A stretch of 64,000 nucleotides of DNA, from positions 319,491-383,490 of the forward strand of contig MJCC01000008.1 in assembly GCA_001766655.1 (NCBI GenBank). The letters are read 5' to 3'. Positions 9,377-18,605 of this stretch are shown one piece after another; the first letter of the stretch is position 1; every line of letters begins with the position of its first letter. The position numbers were made by a program, and so were the translations under genes. Below the pieces are notes generated by a model. The model searched no databases. It was not told the origin of the DNA and saw nothing but the letters and a program-made list of their open reading frames with translations. The DNA is from Phytomonas francai (taxonomy: Eukaryota; Euglenozoa; Kinetoplastea; Trypanosomatida; Trypanosomatidae).

Positions 9377-10339
9377 ATGAAGCGTCTCTATACAACCAGC
9401 CTTGTGGCTGTTGGTATCAGTCGAATTTCAATCGCCGGGGGCCTGGCCTCCTCCTCCAGCGTCCTATCTCAGGTGTCCTCGCCACTGCTCGAGCAGAAGT
9501 GTTTCCTGCGAAACCTCCACCAGTACTCCCACGCGCGGCATAAAAGCCTTGTCAAGGATCGGCGCCGGTTCGCACGAAACTGGTGGTTGACCGCGGGAAA
9601 CAACTACGAACTCGTCTCGGAGGTCGGCCACGAACGCGAAGCTACCGAGAACTTTGGGGTGTATCGCGACGACAGCAAAAATGACGTGTTTCTATTCTCC
9701 ACCAACCGGCTCGAGGACATGCCACCGGCGAAACGTCTAGATGCCCTCGTTGGGATTATGAAAGCTCGGTGGAAGGTGCGCGATAGCGACCGTGGCTTCG
9801 ACAAGGCCAAATTGCTTCTCCAGACCCTGGAGTGCTTTAGTGAGATGCGTCTGCTGGGGCAAATAAAAGAATTCGATAGCCTCCCGGAGGCCGATCAGGA
9901 TACCTTCTTGCAGTACGCTGAGGGTTGCGCGAAGTTCGCGCAGGCCTGCGCGCACTCACACCCGGATGCGGTGGCCGTGATGCTCCGCGCGGCGCAAATC
10001 TGCGATGACATGCGCTGCGCCGAGAAGCGCGATGAGCTCGTACGCATGACGGAGCTAGCCGCCCGTCGTATGGACTCCAGCTACGCCTTTGCGCGACCTC
10101 GTGATAGCATTAAACTAGCCCCACCTACATTAACGGATAGGTGTGCATCTTTGCAAATGCGCGATGTGAAAACTTTGAAGGAAAAGTTTGTAAGGTCGCC
10201 TTGGATTCTGGAAAACAAGCCGCATACCGAGTATTTACGCGGTGTACGCGGTAGGCGAATTTACTACAGTCCCATGAAACCGGACGATCCCACGACAAGG
10301 ATGATGCAGCTGCACTCAGGGGTGATCAAGGATTTTTGA
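9377..10339 (+). CDS. Conserved-looking protein with mitochondrial-type N-terminus, function unknown
   Basis: 320 residues, ATG start about 90 bases after the acceptor AG at 9288-9289. The first ~55 residues are basic and Ser-rich with few acidic residues, as in a mitochondrial presequence. The middle (about residues 110-230) is predicted helical by eye. The C-terminal segment is Arg/Pro/Tyr-rich and reminiscent in style of mitoribosomal or mitoribosome-associated proteins, but I recognise no family. GC-biased third positions and position in the gene array support a real gene. Confidence 0.7.
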   Translation: MKRLYTTSLVAVGISRISIAGGLASSSSVLSQVSSPLLEQKCFLRNLHQYSHARHKSLVKDRRRFARNWWLTAGNNYELVSEVGHEREATENFGVYRDDSKNDVFLFSTNRLEDMPPAKRLDALVGIMKARWKVRDSDRGFDKAKLLLQTLECFSEMRLLGQIKEFDSLPEADQDTFLQYAEGCAKFAQACAHSHPDAVAVMLRAAQICDDMRCAEKRDELVRMTELAARRMDSSYAFARPRDSIKLAPPTLTDRCASLQMRDVKTLKEKFVRSPWILENKPHTEYLRGVRGRRIYYSPMKPDDPTTRMMQLHSGVIKDF

Positions 10340-10740
10340 AAGAATTTCGAATACACGAAGCACTCACTCCTTACTACCCTTGCAGAAGCACACCCTTCCT
10401 TCCTGTTTTTCTAGTTTTCCCAAAAATTAAACAAACAAGGAACTGAGCTTTGGCGAATCGTTGAAATGATTCTTTGGACGCCTTGGTCCATGCTAGCACC
10501 CTATTTATGTGGAAAGGAAAGTGCTTCAAAAAAAAAAAACTGAATAAACAATATCGAAATCAACGACAAGGGAGAGTGGTGTATCAGCTTCAGTATTAAC
10601 TCCCGAATCTATAAAGAATTCTAGAAATTCAGAGCGATTCATAAAATTTTGAAAGCCTTTTTTCTTCTCCAACTCGTTTCATTTTCTCCGTTTCCAGCCT
10701 CACAAAGGGGAATCCACAATCGGTAGGAATTGCAGCGAAC
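10340..10740. other. Intergenic spacer
   Basis: Contains an A12 run near 10529-10540 and a strong pyrimidine tract ending in AG at 10696-10697, 44 bases before the next start codon. No RNA gene seen. Confidence 0.5.
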
Positions 10741-11460
10741 ATGTCTCGCTTTAATACTGGCATAGGGGATAACATCCCTTCTCTCTTGGACCTGTCGAGC
10801 GTCTTTGCAGGCTTTTTAGACGATTTTATCAAATTGATATTTGGTGGACTAAACACCTCTTTCGAGGTAACGGCGACACTTCAAGAAAATGATCCGGGCA
10901 TGTACGACCCGAGCACGAAAAGCTGGGAGGGCAGCGGAGGGCTGCAGTATCGCGTCCCACTCGACACCATCCCTAGCGAACGGCACACCCGTGATAAGGT
11001 ACGCAACATTAAAATTCTCATGGATAACTGCCGACGTATCTGCATGCAGGATGAACTGCCATCAACGGCAGAAGAGCGAAGTTTTTGGGCCTCGTATCGC
11101 TTTATGAAGTACCAAATGGTGCTGCAGCCATTCTGTATTGTTGCGCCGCCCCTGTACGTGTTTTCTAAGATGTTCCACGATCGATTGCCGTCGGTTCTCA
11201 AGGGACGCACGATGTCGTTTGTCCTCGCCCTTGGAGTTGCGGAGAGGTGGGCGGAAATCACCTACCCCGCGCATCAGCTTCTTTCCAGCGCCCTCAAAGC
11301 CAAGACACCTTTAGGGGATGCCGCCCGTGCGGAATGGGCCCGACTTCAGCCCATTGATATCCCGTTGTACATTTACACAGCCTATCAAATCCACCACTTC
11401 TTCGACACGGTCCCTGTTGAGTATCAGTTTGGTGGAAATATTGCTTCACTGTGTAACTGA
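10741..11460 (+). CDS. Hypothetical protein, possibly membrane-associated
   Basis: 239 residues, ATG start shortly after the acceptor AG at 10696-10697. There is a hydrophobic stretch near residues 19-40 and another at about 125-145 (MVLQPFCIVAPPLYVF), which could be membrane-associated, but neither is a textbook transmembrane helix. The rest is mixed helical with conserved-looking Trp/Tyr/His near the C-terminus (YTAYQIHHFFDTVPVEY). No named family recognised. Codon bias and its place in the co-oriented array support a genuine gene. Confidence 0.7.
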   Translation: MSRFNTGIGDNIPSLLDLSSVFAGFLDDFIKLIFGGLNTSFEVTATLQENDPGMYDPSTKSWEGSGGLQYRVPLDTIPSERHTRDKVRNIKILMDNCRRICMQDELPSTAEERSFWASYRFMKYQMVLQPFCIVAPPLYVFSKMFHDRLPSVLKGRTMSFVLALGVAERWAEITYPAHQLLSSALKAKTPLGDAARAEWARLQPIDIPLYIYTAYQIHHFFDTVPVEYQFGGNIASLCN

Positions 11461-11980
11461 CGAAAAGTTAACAGGTTAGGAAAATCGAGAAGGAGCACCT
11501 GGTTGTATTGCCTATCTACGTATATATGCATTTCATGTCGCAGCCGCTTTCAATATTCCCCTGCATGAATTAGTGCTTCGGGTTGGCTTAAATGCCGTCA
11601 ATGGGTGGTAAGAGTCTTTGATTCGGCTTTGTGAAATGTTTCTAGTGTGTAGAAGCAGCAGAATGCGTCTGGAAAAGGGCGTCTGCAGGATTTGATGATT
11701 TACCCTTTTTGGAGTCTTGGTGTTACATCCTTGCGAGTGGTGAGGAGTACAATCATCTTTTTTTTTTTGGGGGGGGGGGGGGGATCCTTTCTCTGTCCCA
11801 TCTATAAGTGTCTTTAATGCTGAATCGGATGGTTACCTTCCCCTTCCTCTCTGCCTCCTCCCCCTTCGCTTCTCTGACAAGCTGCCCTTTTCTCGTATGC
11901 GCGCACACAAATAAGGACTCTCAATCATCTTAACTCCAGCCTTTTAGAGAATATATTTTCCCATTTACCGGCCCCCAGGC
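11461..11980. other. Intergenic spacer with T11-G15 homopolymer junction
   Basis: Holds an 11-base T run joined to a 15-base G run (11758-11783) and pyrimidine-rich tracts nearer the next gene. The nearest AG to the helicase start is at 11977-11978, preceded by CCCCC. Confidence 0.55.
11758..11783 (+). repeat. T11/G15 homopolymer junction
   Basis: T run 11758-11768 followed directly by G run 11769-11783. The G15 run could form a G-quadruplex on the + strand or its RNA. Exact lengths are uncertain because homopolymers are error-prone in assemblies. Confidence 0.8.
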
Positions 11981-14146
11981 ATGGTGATGACGTCAAACGC
12001 GAACGCATTACCCGTTGCCGAGGCCCGACACGCCATCTTGAAGCTGATCAAGAAAAACCAGGCGGTGGTTATTGTGGGCGAGACTGGCTCCGGCAAAACG
12101 ACGCAGATCCCGCAGTACGTCTGGGATGACATCGTCTCCAAGTATCCCGCGGAAAAGCAGGGCATTGTGGGCTGCACGCAACCCCGACGCGTCGCCGCGG
12201 TGAGCATCGCCCGGCACGTCGCGAAGCAGCGCCAGGCCAAGTTGGGTGGGGAGGTCGGGTACGCCGTGCGCTTCGATGACGTCTCCACGAACGCCACGCG
12301 GATCAAGTACCTCACGGACGGTATTCTCCTTCGCGAAATTCAGACCGACCCAGACCTTGGCAAGTACAGCTGCATCATCCTGGACGAGGCCCACGAGCGC
12401 ACGCTGCATGGGGATATCCTCTTTGGGCTGCTCAAGGCCATCGTGCGGCGTCGGGGGAAGGCCCTCAAGATCGTCGTGATGTCGGCCACCCTCAACGCGG
12501 ACCAGTTTCGGGCGTTCTGGTGGAACGCCCCTATCGGCGTCGTCCACGGCAGAACCTTCCCAGTCAGCGTCCTGCACACCCTAGAGCCGCAGGCCGACTA
12601 CGTCGAGGCCAGCGTCAGCGCGATCCTACAGATCCATCTGAACGAGGAGCCCGGCGACGTCCTCTGCTTTCTCACGGGGCAGGAGGAGATCGAGGACGCC
12701 AAGCGCATCTTGGAGAACCGGCTAAAGCTGCTCCAAGGGGACGTGCCGAATTTCGTCGTTCTGACCTTGTATTCGGCGATGCCGTACGAACAACAGCTGC
12801 GCGTCTTCGATGCCGCGCCGAGCGGGCGTCGTAAGATTATCCTCGCCACGAACATCGCCGAAACCTCTATCACTGTCGAGGGAATCAAGTACATTGTGGA
12901 CTCAGGTGTGGTCAAGGCTAAGTACTATAATAGCAAGACCGGGATGGAGGCCCTTGTTGAGGTGGATATTAGCCGCGCGCAGGCTCTCCAGCGAAGCGGA
13001 CGGGCCGGCCGCATGTCGGCGGGTAAGTGCTTTCGTCTGTATACTGCCGAAGCCTTTGAAGCGCTACAGGAAAATACAATTCCCGAGATTTGTCGCAGCA
13101 GTCTCGTTAGTGTCGTGCTGCATATGAAAAGTCTCGGAATCAACGACATCTTGAATTTCGAGTTCATGGACCCTCCACGGGCATCTTCTGTGGTGAAGGC
13201 TGAGGAAATGTTGCTACTTCTGCGAGCCTTGGATAGGGACGGCAAGATCACGCGGCTAGGGAAGAGGCTGACCGATTTCCCAATTGAGCCCACTTCGGCT
13301 ATGACGTTGCTGGCGGCAAAGGCCATGGGTGTCGCGCGGGACGTTGTTGCGGTAGTGTCCCTAACCAATACGGAGAACCTGTTCTTGACCTCTCACGAAT
13401 ACCGAGACCGAGCAGACAGGTGTAGAGCTTCCTTTACGAAGTCAGCGGGTGACCACGCGACGCTTTTGAGCATATACCAGGCTTTTTGTCGGACACCCGA
13501 GAAGGATCGTAGAGTTTGGTGTGAAACAAACGGCATAGGCTACAAACAAATGCTAAAAGCCGAGGATATTAAAACACAGCTGACTGCGATTCTTCTAACA
13601 CAAGGTGAGGCTGATGATGAGCTGCTCCAAAACCACAGTGTCGCTACTGCTGATAAAACGGGAAATGCTAGTAAGCCAAACCTCTCTGGTCTTTCCAGAC
13701 CATTCGCTCCTCCAAAGCGTCTACGTCAGGAGGATAAGGAGTATGCGGATGTGATCGAAACGAATTCTTCCCCCCCGCACGGCGCTCTCGAAATTGGCGA
13801 AACCGATGAATGGTCGCCGTCTGCTGCACACACGTCAAACGGCGAAGTGAGAGCTGGAAGACCTAAATGGCGAGACTATGAGCTACTGCGGCGCGCCCTG
13901 TGTGCTGGTTTTTTTTTAAATACTGCCTACTTTGATGCCAAGATTGGCATGTACAAGACCGTTGTAGGGCAGCAGATGGTGCATTTACACCCCTCTAGCG
14001 TGCTCTTCTCGTATAGGAAAAAACCAGCACTGGTTATTTTCAACAGCGTCGTATGGACTAGCAAGTGCTACATGAAGGACGTCTCCGTAGTTTATGAAGA
14101 GTGGTTAAGTGAGGCGGCCTCCAACTTTTTCATGCCCGCAAACTAG
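11981..14146 (+). CDS. DEAH-box RNA helicase
   Basis: 721 residues with the full DEAH/RHA motif set: GETGSGKT (33-40, Walker A), TQPRR (66-70), DEAH (135-138), SAT (168-170), a NIAETSITVEG motif V (291-301) and QRSGRAGR (337-344). HA2 and C-terminal OB-fold regions follow; the OB segment ends near the C-terminus. ATP-dependent unwinding or remodelling of RNA-protein complexes is expected. The protein starts almost directly at the helicase core, without the RS/S1 extensions of PRP22, so it is closest in layout to compact members such as DHX35/DHX33 or PRP43, but the subfamily is not settled. A low-complexity insert of ~90 residues (about 540-630) interrupts the C-terminal region. A possible acceptor AG at 11977-11978 would leave only two native bases of 5' UTR. 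Confidence 0.92.
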   Translation: MVMTSNANALPVAEARHAILKLIKKNQAVVIVGETGSGKTTQIPQYVWDDIVSKYPAEKQGIVGCTQPRRVAAVSIARHVAKQRQAKLGGEVGYAVRFDDVSTNATRIKYLTDGILLREIQTDPDLGKYSCIILDEAHERTLHGDILFGLLKAIVRRRGKALKIVVMSATLNADQFRAFWWNAPIGVVHGRTFPVSVLHTLEPQADYVEASVSAILQIHLNEEPGDVLCFLTGQEEIEDAKRILENRLKLLQGDVPNFVVLTLYSAMPYEQQLRVFDAAPSGRRKIILATNIAETSITVEGIKYIVDSGVVKAKYYNSKTGMEALVEVDISRAQALQRSGRAGRMSAGKCFRLYTAEAFEALQENTIPEICRSSLVSVVLHMKSLGINDILNFEFMDPPRASSVVKAEEMLLLLRALDRDGKITRLGKRLTDFPIEPTSAMTLLAAKAMGVARDVVAVVSLTNTENLFLTSHEYRDRADRCRASFTKSAGDHATLLSIYQAFCRTPEKDRRVWCETNGIGYKQMLKAEDIKTQLTAILLTQGEADDELLQNHSVATADKTGNASKPNLSGLSRPFAPPKRLRQEDKEYADVIETNSSPPHGALEIGETDEWSPSAAHTSNGEVRAGRPKWRDYELLRRALCAGFFLNTAYFDAKIGMYKTVVGQQMVHLHPSSVLFSYRKKPALVIFNSVVWTSKCYMKDVSVVYEEWLSEAASNFFMPAN

Positions 14147-14699
14147 GCAGGGGTGAGGAGGAGGAATAAAGTAGGTGAGAAACTCAACGAATTGCGTGTC
14201 TGGAAAGAGGACTCATTAATATACACTTTTTCCTTTCCCCGGATTAAACATCAAACCAACTGTAAAGTATTGGGATAAGCACTTTTGTTCACATTGACAC
14301 GTTGGATGCGGCCCTTTATTCTGATAAACGTGCTTGTATGTTGACAAGGATAAGATAAAAAAAAAAAAAACAATAGTAGAATCGATTTGGGTATCCATTA
14401 TAGAGTCTTCTCTCTGTCTCTCCTGTACTCTGGTATGTTATGTTTCATTTTTATTCCCTGATGATTGCAATTTCAAAAACTATTATATGAATGAAAAGAT
14501 AGACATTTACAGGACAATTGCTTCACTGCCAATTGTGGGTGGCGTTTCGCAAGCAGGAAACTCAAGGGATAGCGAAAAAGAGAATTCAGGGATGGAGGAG
14601 GGGGGAATAAAGGAGCGTTTAATTTCTCTAGTGTGTAGGAGACTCTCAAGTTTAGTCTGTACCCCCACTACCATCACCCACAGCAATACTGGGAAAGAA
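14147..14699. other. Intergenic spacer; open frame continues upstream of the next gene
   Basis: AT-rich, with an A14 run near 14357-14370. The reading frame of the downstream oxidoreductase is open back to 14334 with in-frame ATGs at 14487 and 14592, so part of this spacer may be coding if an upstream start is used. A pyrimidine-rich stretch ending in AG at 14682-14683 favours the start at 14700. Confidence 0.5.
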
Positions 14700-16811
14700 A
14701 TGGGAACCTTCCTATCGTATTCGGGGCCTAAGCCTCGCTCGCCTGCTACCCTCGACGACGGCGATGGGCTTTTGAAAGACTTCAAGATGTCCGCCCCGAC
14801 CGCGGCGGTCATCGGCGCGGGGATTGCGGGGGTGCACGCCGCGTACGAGCTCGCCCAACTCGGGTTCGACGTGACCGTCTTTGAGCAGAACGCGACGATC
14901 GCGTCGGGCGGCTCCACGCGCTTCGCGCTGCCGTTCGCCGGCGTCGGCCTGCTCGAGCCCTCGCTCGCGCGGATGCGGCTGCTCGACGAGCTTCTGAAGG
15001 GGGCGCTCGCGACGTCCTGTCCGGACCTCATCGCGCGGGAGCACTGGGCCCACGCCGTCTTCCAACCGGGGCTTTACCGGTGGCTCTCGGCGCGGCGCCG
15101 CGGCCTGGCCTCGGCCGACGAGGTCCTCCACTCCACCGACAACCTCGCGCGGCTGAGCGTGGCCGTCGTCTCGCAGCTCGCGCGGCGGCACCCCGGGCTT
15201 CGCGAGTTCATCCTCGCCGAGGGGGTCCCTGTCCATAAAGTCGTGCGGGGGCCGACCGGCGCGCGGGTGATCCGTGCGCAGACGGCGCACGCCTCGCCGA
15301 TCATGGTCGACCCCGTCTGCTGGACCCGGGCCCTCGCCGAGATCTGCTCCAGAAAGTATCGCGTGAAGTTCGCCCTCGCGGAGCGCTGGGAGAGCGCGAA
15401 CACCTATCTCAAGTACAACGTGGAGGTCACGCGGAGCATCCGAACCTCCGTGGCGAGCCCCGAGGCCGCGGACTCGGGGCGACGCTTCCGCGAGCACATC
15501 TTCGACGTCGTGGTGCTCGCCACCGGCGCCCAGACGGGCGCGTTGACGGCCGAATCCCACCACTTCCCCATCCTGCCCCTCTCCGGCTGCGCCGTCGCGC
15601 TTTCCCGTCTCGCGGAGCCGCTCGCGAGCGCGGTCAGGCAGTTTTTTCCCGAAAACGAAACGGCGCGGGCGCCCAACGCGCTAACGCAGCTTTCCGGCCC
15701 CTGCAGCCTCTACGCCTACCGTCTTCCTCCTCCGGACGGGGGCGGCTGCGAGGAGGGGACGGCGGCGCCCGACGAGGGCGGGCAGTACTACCTCACCGGA
15801 CTTCTTTCCCTGAATAAGATCTTCGAGACGGATCGCCGCGCCGTCGTTTTCAAAATCCTATCGAGGCTGGAGGCCTATTTACGCGTCAAGTGCGGCATGG
15901 AGGTCCCATTTCTCGAGGCCCAGGTCGAGCTCGCGGAGGAGGCTGGCAAACCCGCCGAGGCCGACGATCGCTCGCGTGGGCGGGGCATTCAAGTTGAGGA
16001 GTACACACGCGGCTTTACGCCCGACGGGGTCCCGCTGGTGGACCAGAGCGGGGGGACGTTTAACATGTTCGTCTGCGCAGGCTTCGGCGATCACGCGATG
16101 GACTTCGCCCCCGGGGCGGCGAAGATTCTCGGCAATCTGATCCAGAGCCGGGCCGAGAATCTCCTAGAGGAGGACAAAGCGCAGCTTGCGCGCCGCGGGC
16201 CCGTTCACGGCGTCCTGCCCCACTCCCAACGTCCACAACTCGAGCGCGAGATGCAGCTCCTCCTGAACGGCATCCTGCCCGGTAAGGCGGGCGCGGGATG
16301 GCGGTCTTTGCTAAATCCCTTGAATTGGTGCTTCAGGAAGCAGGCGCCCGCCCCCGGAGGCGGCTCTGAGGAGGAACTTGTCCATTTCAACACCAACCCC
16401 TTCTCCACCGACCGCTACGCGAGGCTCATCAAGAAGGACTTCCAGAATCAACCGCACTATCCCCCAATGGCATACGTCAACGCGGTCGAGGAAAGGCTCG
16501 TGCGGGGAGCAGAACCAACGATCCAATACCTGACAAGGTGGGCCATTGATTTGGCGCGGAAAGAAGCCACTCCCGAACTTGTTCGATCCATAATATTTAA
16601 CTTTGTGTACGACTACGAGCTGGATACAGTCGGGCAGCAGATCATACCGAAGCTAGAGGAAGCACGCTTGCAATTGATCCGAGAAAAAGAGTCAGGAAGG
16701 GCACAAAGTATGGAAATGATTGAACAGAGCAAGACGAGAAACCTGGAAATAGAGCGGCGTGCTCGGGGACCGATCACAAGGACTACACAATCAATACCTG
16801 AAACCCAGTGA
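14700..16811 (+). CDS. FAD-dependent oxidoreductase (DAO-type fold)
   Basis: 703 residues from ATG 14700. An FAD-binding Rossmann motif, VIGAGIAGVHAAYEL, follows Met30 (MSAPT, base 14787), and a second conserved Gly-rich segment near the end of the domain (FVCAGFGDHAMDFAPGAAK) fits the DAO/D-amino-acid-oxidase-like superfamily. Substrate cannot be read. The last ~200 residues have no recognised domain and end in a charged, coiled-coil-like tail. Start choice: 14700 lies 17 bases after the acceptor AG at 14682-14683; ATG 14592 would add 36 residues and is the alternative. From 14700 the protein begins MGTFLS, matching the N-myristoylation consensus MGxxxS, which suggests membrane attachment (inference). 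Bases ~14790-16300 are strikingly GC-rich. Confidence 0.8.
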   Translation: MGTFLSYSGPKPRSPATLDDGDGLLKDFKMSAPTAAVIGAGIAGVHAAYELAQLGFDVTVFEQNATIASGGSTRFALPFAGVGLLEPSLARMRLLDELLKGALATSCPDLIAREHWAHAVFQPGLYRWLSARRRGLASADEVLHSTDNLARLSVAVVSQLARRHPGLREFILAEGVPVHKVVRGPTGARVIRAQTAHASPIMVDPVCWTRALAEICSRKYRVKFALAERWESANTYLKYNVEVTRSIRTSVASPEAADSGRRFREHIFDVVVLATGAQTGALTAESHHFPILPLSGCAVALSRLAEPLASAVRQFFPENETARAPNALTQLSGPCSLYAYRLPPPDGGGCEEGTAAPDEGGQYYLTGLLSLNKIFETDRRAVVFKILSRLEAYLRVKCGMEVPFLEAQVELAEEAGKPAEADDRSRGRGIQVEEYTRGFTPDGVPLVDQSGGTFNMFVCAGFGDHAMDFAPGAAKILGNLIQSRAENLLEEDKAQLARRGPVHGVLPHSQRPQLEREMQLLLNGILPGKAGAGWRSLLNPLNWCFRKQAPAPGGGSEEELVHFNTNPFSTDRYARLIKKDFQNQPHYPPMAYVNAVEERLVRGAEPTIQYLTRWAIDLARKEATPELVRSIIFNFVYDYELDTVGQQIIPKLEEARLQLIREKESGRAQSMEMIEQSKTRNLEIERRARGPITRTTQSIPETQ

Positions 16812-17293
16812 GGCGGCGTCTTTCAAGTCAAATTTACTTGCCATAATAGCAAAGGATTTTTTATTTCCATGATATGCACACAGATGCATACACATGTACA
16901 TCGCTCCCTAGTTTGGTAAAGAAACTTGAGAGTCATCGCCATCACGAGTCCGTTACCCCTTGGTGATCCACACCACCAGTCCCACTTGGTTATTGTTTCT
17001 CCCAAGAATGGATTCGCATGCATCACAGTCAAGATTAATATCCAGATACTTGGGTAACAATATTTGATGAAAAAGGAAAAAAAATTACAAAAAAAAAAGC
17101 AAATCCATTTAGTCGATGTGAATTCAATTACCTGCATAAGTTTCACTTGACCTCTCTAAGATTTTATTCCTGTAGACATAAATTTTCTTTGCTGTGGAAG
17201 TTCTATTTCAAATTAAGAGAAAATAACGTTTCAAACTTCGGAAAATCGATCTATTTCTATCAAATAAAAATAAAAATAACCCAGAGTCACGCT
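16812..17293. other. Intergenic spacer
   Basis: AT-rich with A runs. Candidate acceptor AGs at 17174-17175 and 17284-17285. The downstream frame is open back to 17147 but has no ATG before 17294. No RNA gene seen. Confidence 0.5.
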
Positions 17294-18202
17294 ATGCACC
17301 GAGTGTCGCTAACTTCAGTAAATTTTCCCATTCTACTAATTGGGGCAATAATACTGCTCAATACCTTGAGCACGGAGTGCCGAAAGGAGCTACCTTCTCA
17401 CGCCGTCTTCCCTGAGCAAGTGTTGGAGGCCATCGGTTGCGATGTATGCCGCTACGCTCTGACGAACCTTGCGAATCAAGTTCAAGCGGCGCGTGAGGAA
17501 AAGGAATCCAAGTCTCTCAAGCTGAATGAGGAGGATGTTCTCGAGATCATAGAAGAGGTTTGTATACCCTTCACAGCGAAGGGTGAATGGGTCCGTCTTG
17601 TCGCCCTGGAAATACCCTGCACCCCTTCCATTAAAAACGGGACGAGCAGTGATATCGAGAGTGAGAGCTGCACCAAACTATTAGACTTCCATACTTACTG
17701 TAAGCGCACTTGCCGTTCAGTCGAAGAAGTGTGTGAGAGGCTTATGGGAAGTGAAGAAATGGATCGTCTTAGCGATATTCTTCTCAAAAACGCGAACAAG
17801 TCTGTCAAAATCTCAGACCCTGAGGTCATCAATAAGATGATTCGTGAGGTCTGCAACCCTGTGGTCTTTTGTTTGGACCGTTCGAAGTACCAGAGAAGAC
17901 TTGAGCGTGATTTGAACACAACAACGATACACGGAACTTTGCTAGAACAAATTTTGTCAGACAAAACGGAGGAAATCGATGGAACCAGTATGGAACTCGA
18001 GCGTATGATGTATTCAGCACGTGATAACCCGGAACAACAACCCGTGGTGTTTTCCGAAGAGGATATGGAAAAAATGGCTAAGGGCTACAGGATTCGTAAC
18101 CAGGCAATGGCCGCGGAGGTGGATCCAGAGATAGCTGATTTGAACAAGGAAGAATTTGATGAATTACACCATGTCGCAAATGAGGAACATCTTAATTTGT
18201 AA
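17294..18202 (+). CDS. Secreted/ER Cys-rich protein, saposin- or canopy-like
   Basis: 302 residues. Met at 17294 begins a typical signal peptide (MHRVSLTSVNF then a 14-residue hydrophobic core ILLIGAIILLNTLS), so the longer open frame upstream is not used. The mature part has ordered cysteines: a CDVC pair near residue 50, a Cys about 45 residues on, then CKRTC and further Cys near EVC and VVFC. This pattern of helices tied by disulfides recalls saposin-fold proteins or the canopy/DUF3456 ER chaperone cofactors; I cannot decide. The C-terminal third is acidic with no transmembrane segment, and the C-terminus is not a canonical ER retrieval signal. An (AT)n tract lies ~65 bases after the stop. 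Confidence 0.7.
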   Translation: MHRVSLTSVNFPILLIGAIILLNTLSTECRKELPSHAVFPEQVLEAIGCDVCRYALTNLANQVQAAREEKESKSLKLNEEDVLEIIEEVCIPFTAKGEWVRLVALEIPCTPSIKNGTSSDIESESCTKLLDFHTYCKRTCRSVEEVCERLMGSEEMDRLSDILLKNANKSVKISDPEVINKMIREVCNPVVFCLDRSKYQRRLERDLNTTTIHGTLLEQILSDKTEEIDGTSMELERMMYSARDNPEQQPVVFSEEDMEKMAKGYRIRNQAMAAEVDPEIADLNKEEFDELHHVANEEHLNL

Positions 18203-18263
18203 TATTCTAAGTGGAAAGGATGGAAAAGGTCACTGCTAGAGAATGTTTTTTTCTGTATGTATG

Positions 18264-18299
<36 letters not shown>

Positions 18300-18605
18300 G
18301 CAAGGTATTCTTTCTATTATTCCATTTATGTTATCGACAATTTTAAAACTGAAAAACAACCCAATGATATTGTAATATTCCTTGTCCTTTAGTTGTTGTT
18401 TTTTTATTGGTATGATATGCGCTATTTTATTTTCTTAGAAGCATTTCCCCCTGGGCCAAATTCCCTTTATTTTCGCAAACATATTGTGTACTTTGAATCG
18501 CTCTGCGTTGAGTAGGTCAATAGTTCTAAGAGGCGCTAAATAACAGTAGCATAACCCAACCTTCTCCTACTCCCCCCTATTTGTTCCTTTCCATCATCCA
18601 CGACA
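18203..18605. other. Intergenic spacer with (AT)15 tract
   Basis: Contains an uninterrupted AT repeat at 18267-18296. Upstream of the next start there is a strong pyrimidine tract (18558-18600) with no AG between it and the ATG; upstream AGs at 18545-18549 may be the acceptor. Confidence 0.55.
18267..18296. repeat. (AT)n microsatellite
   Basis: About 15 perfect AT units just downstream of the Cys-rich protein gene, within its probable 3' UTR. Confidence 0.9.
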
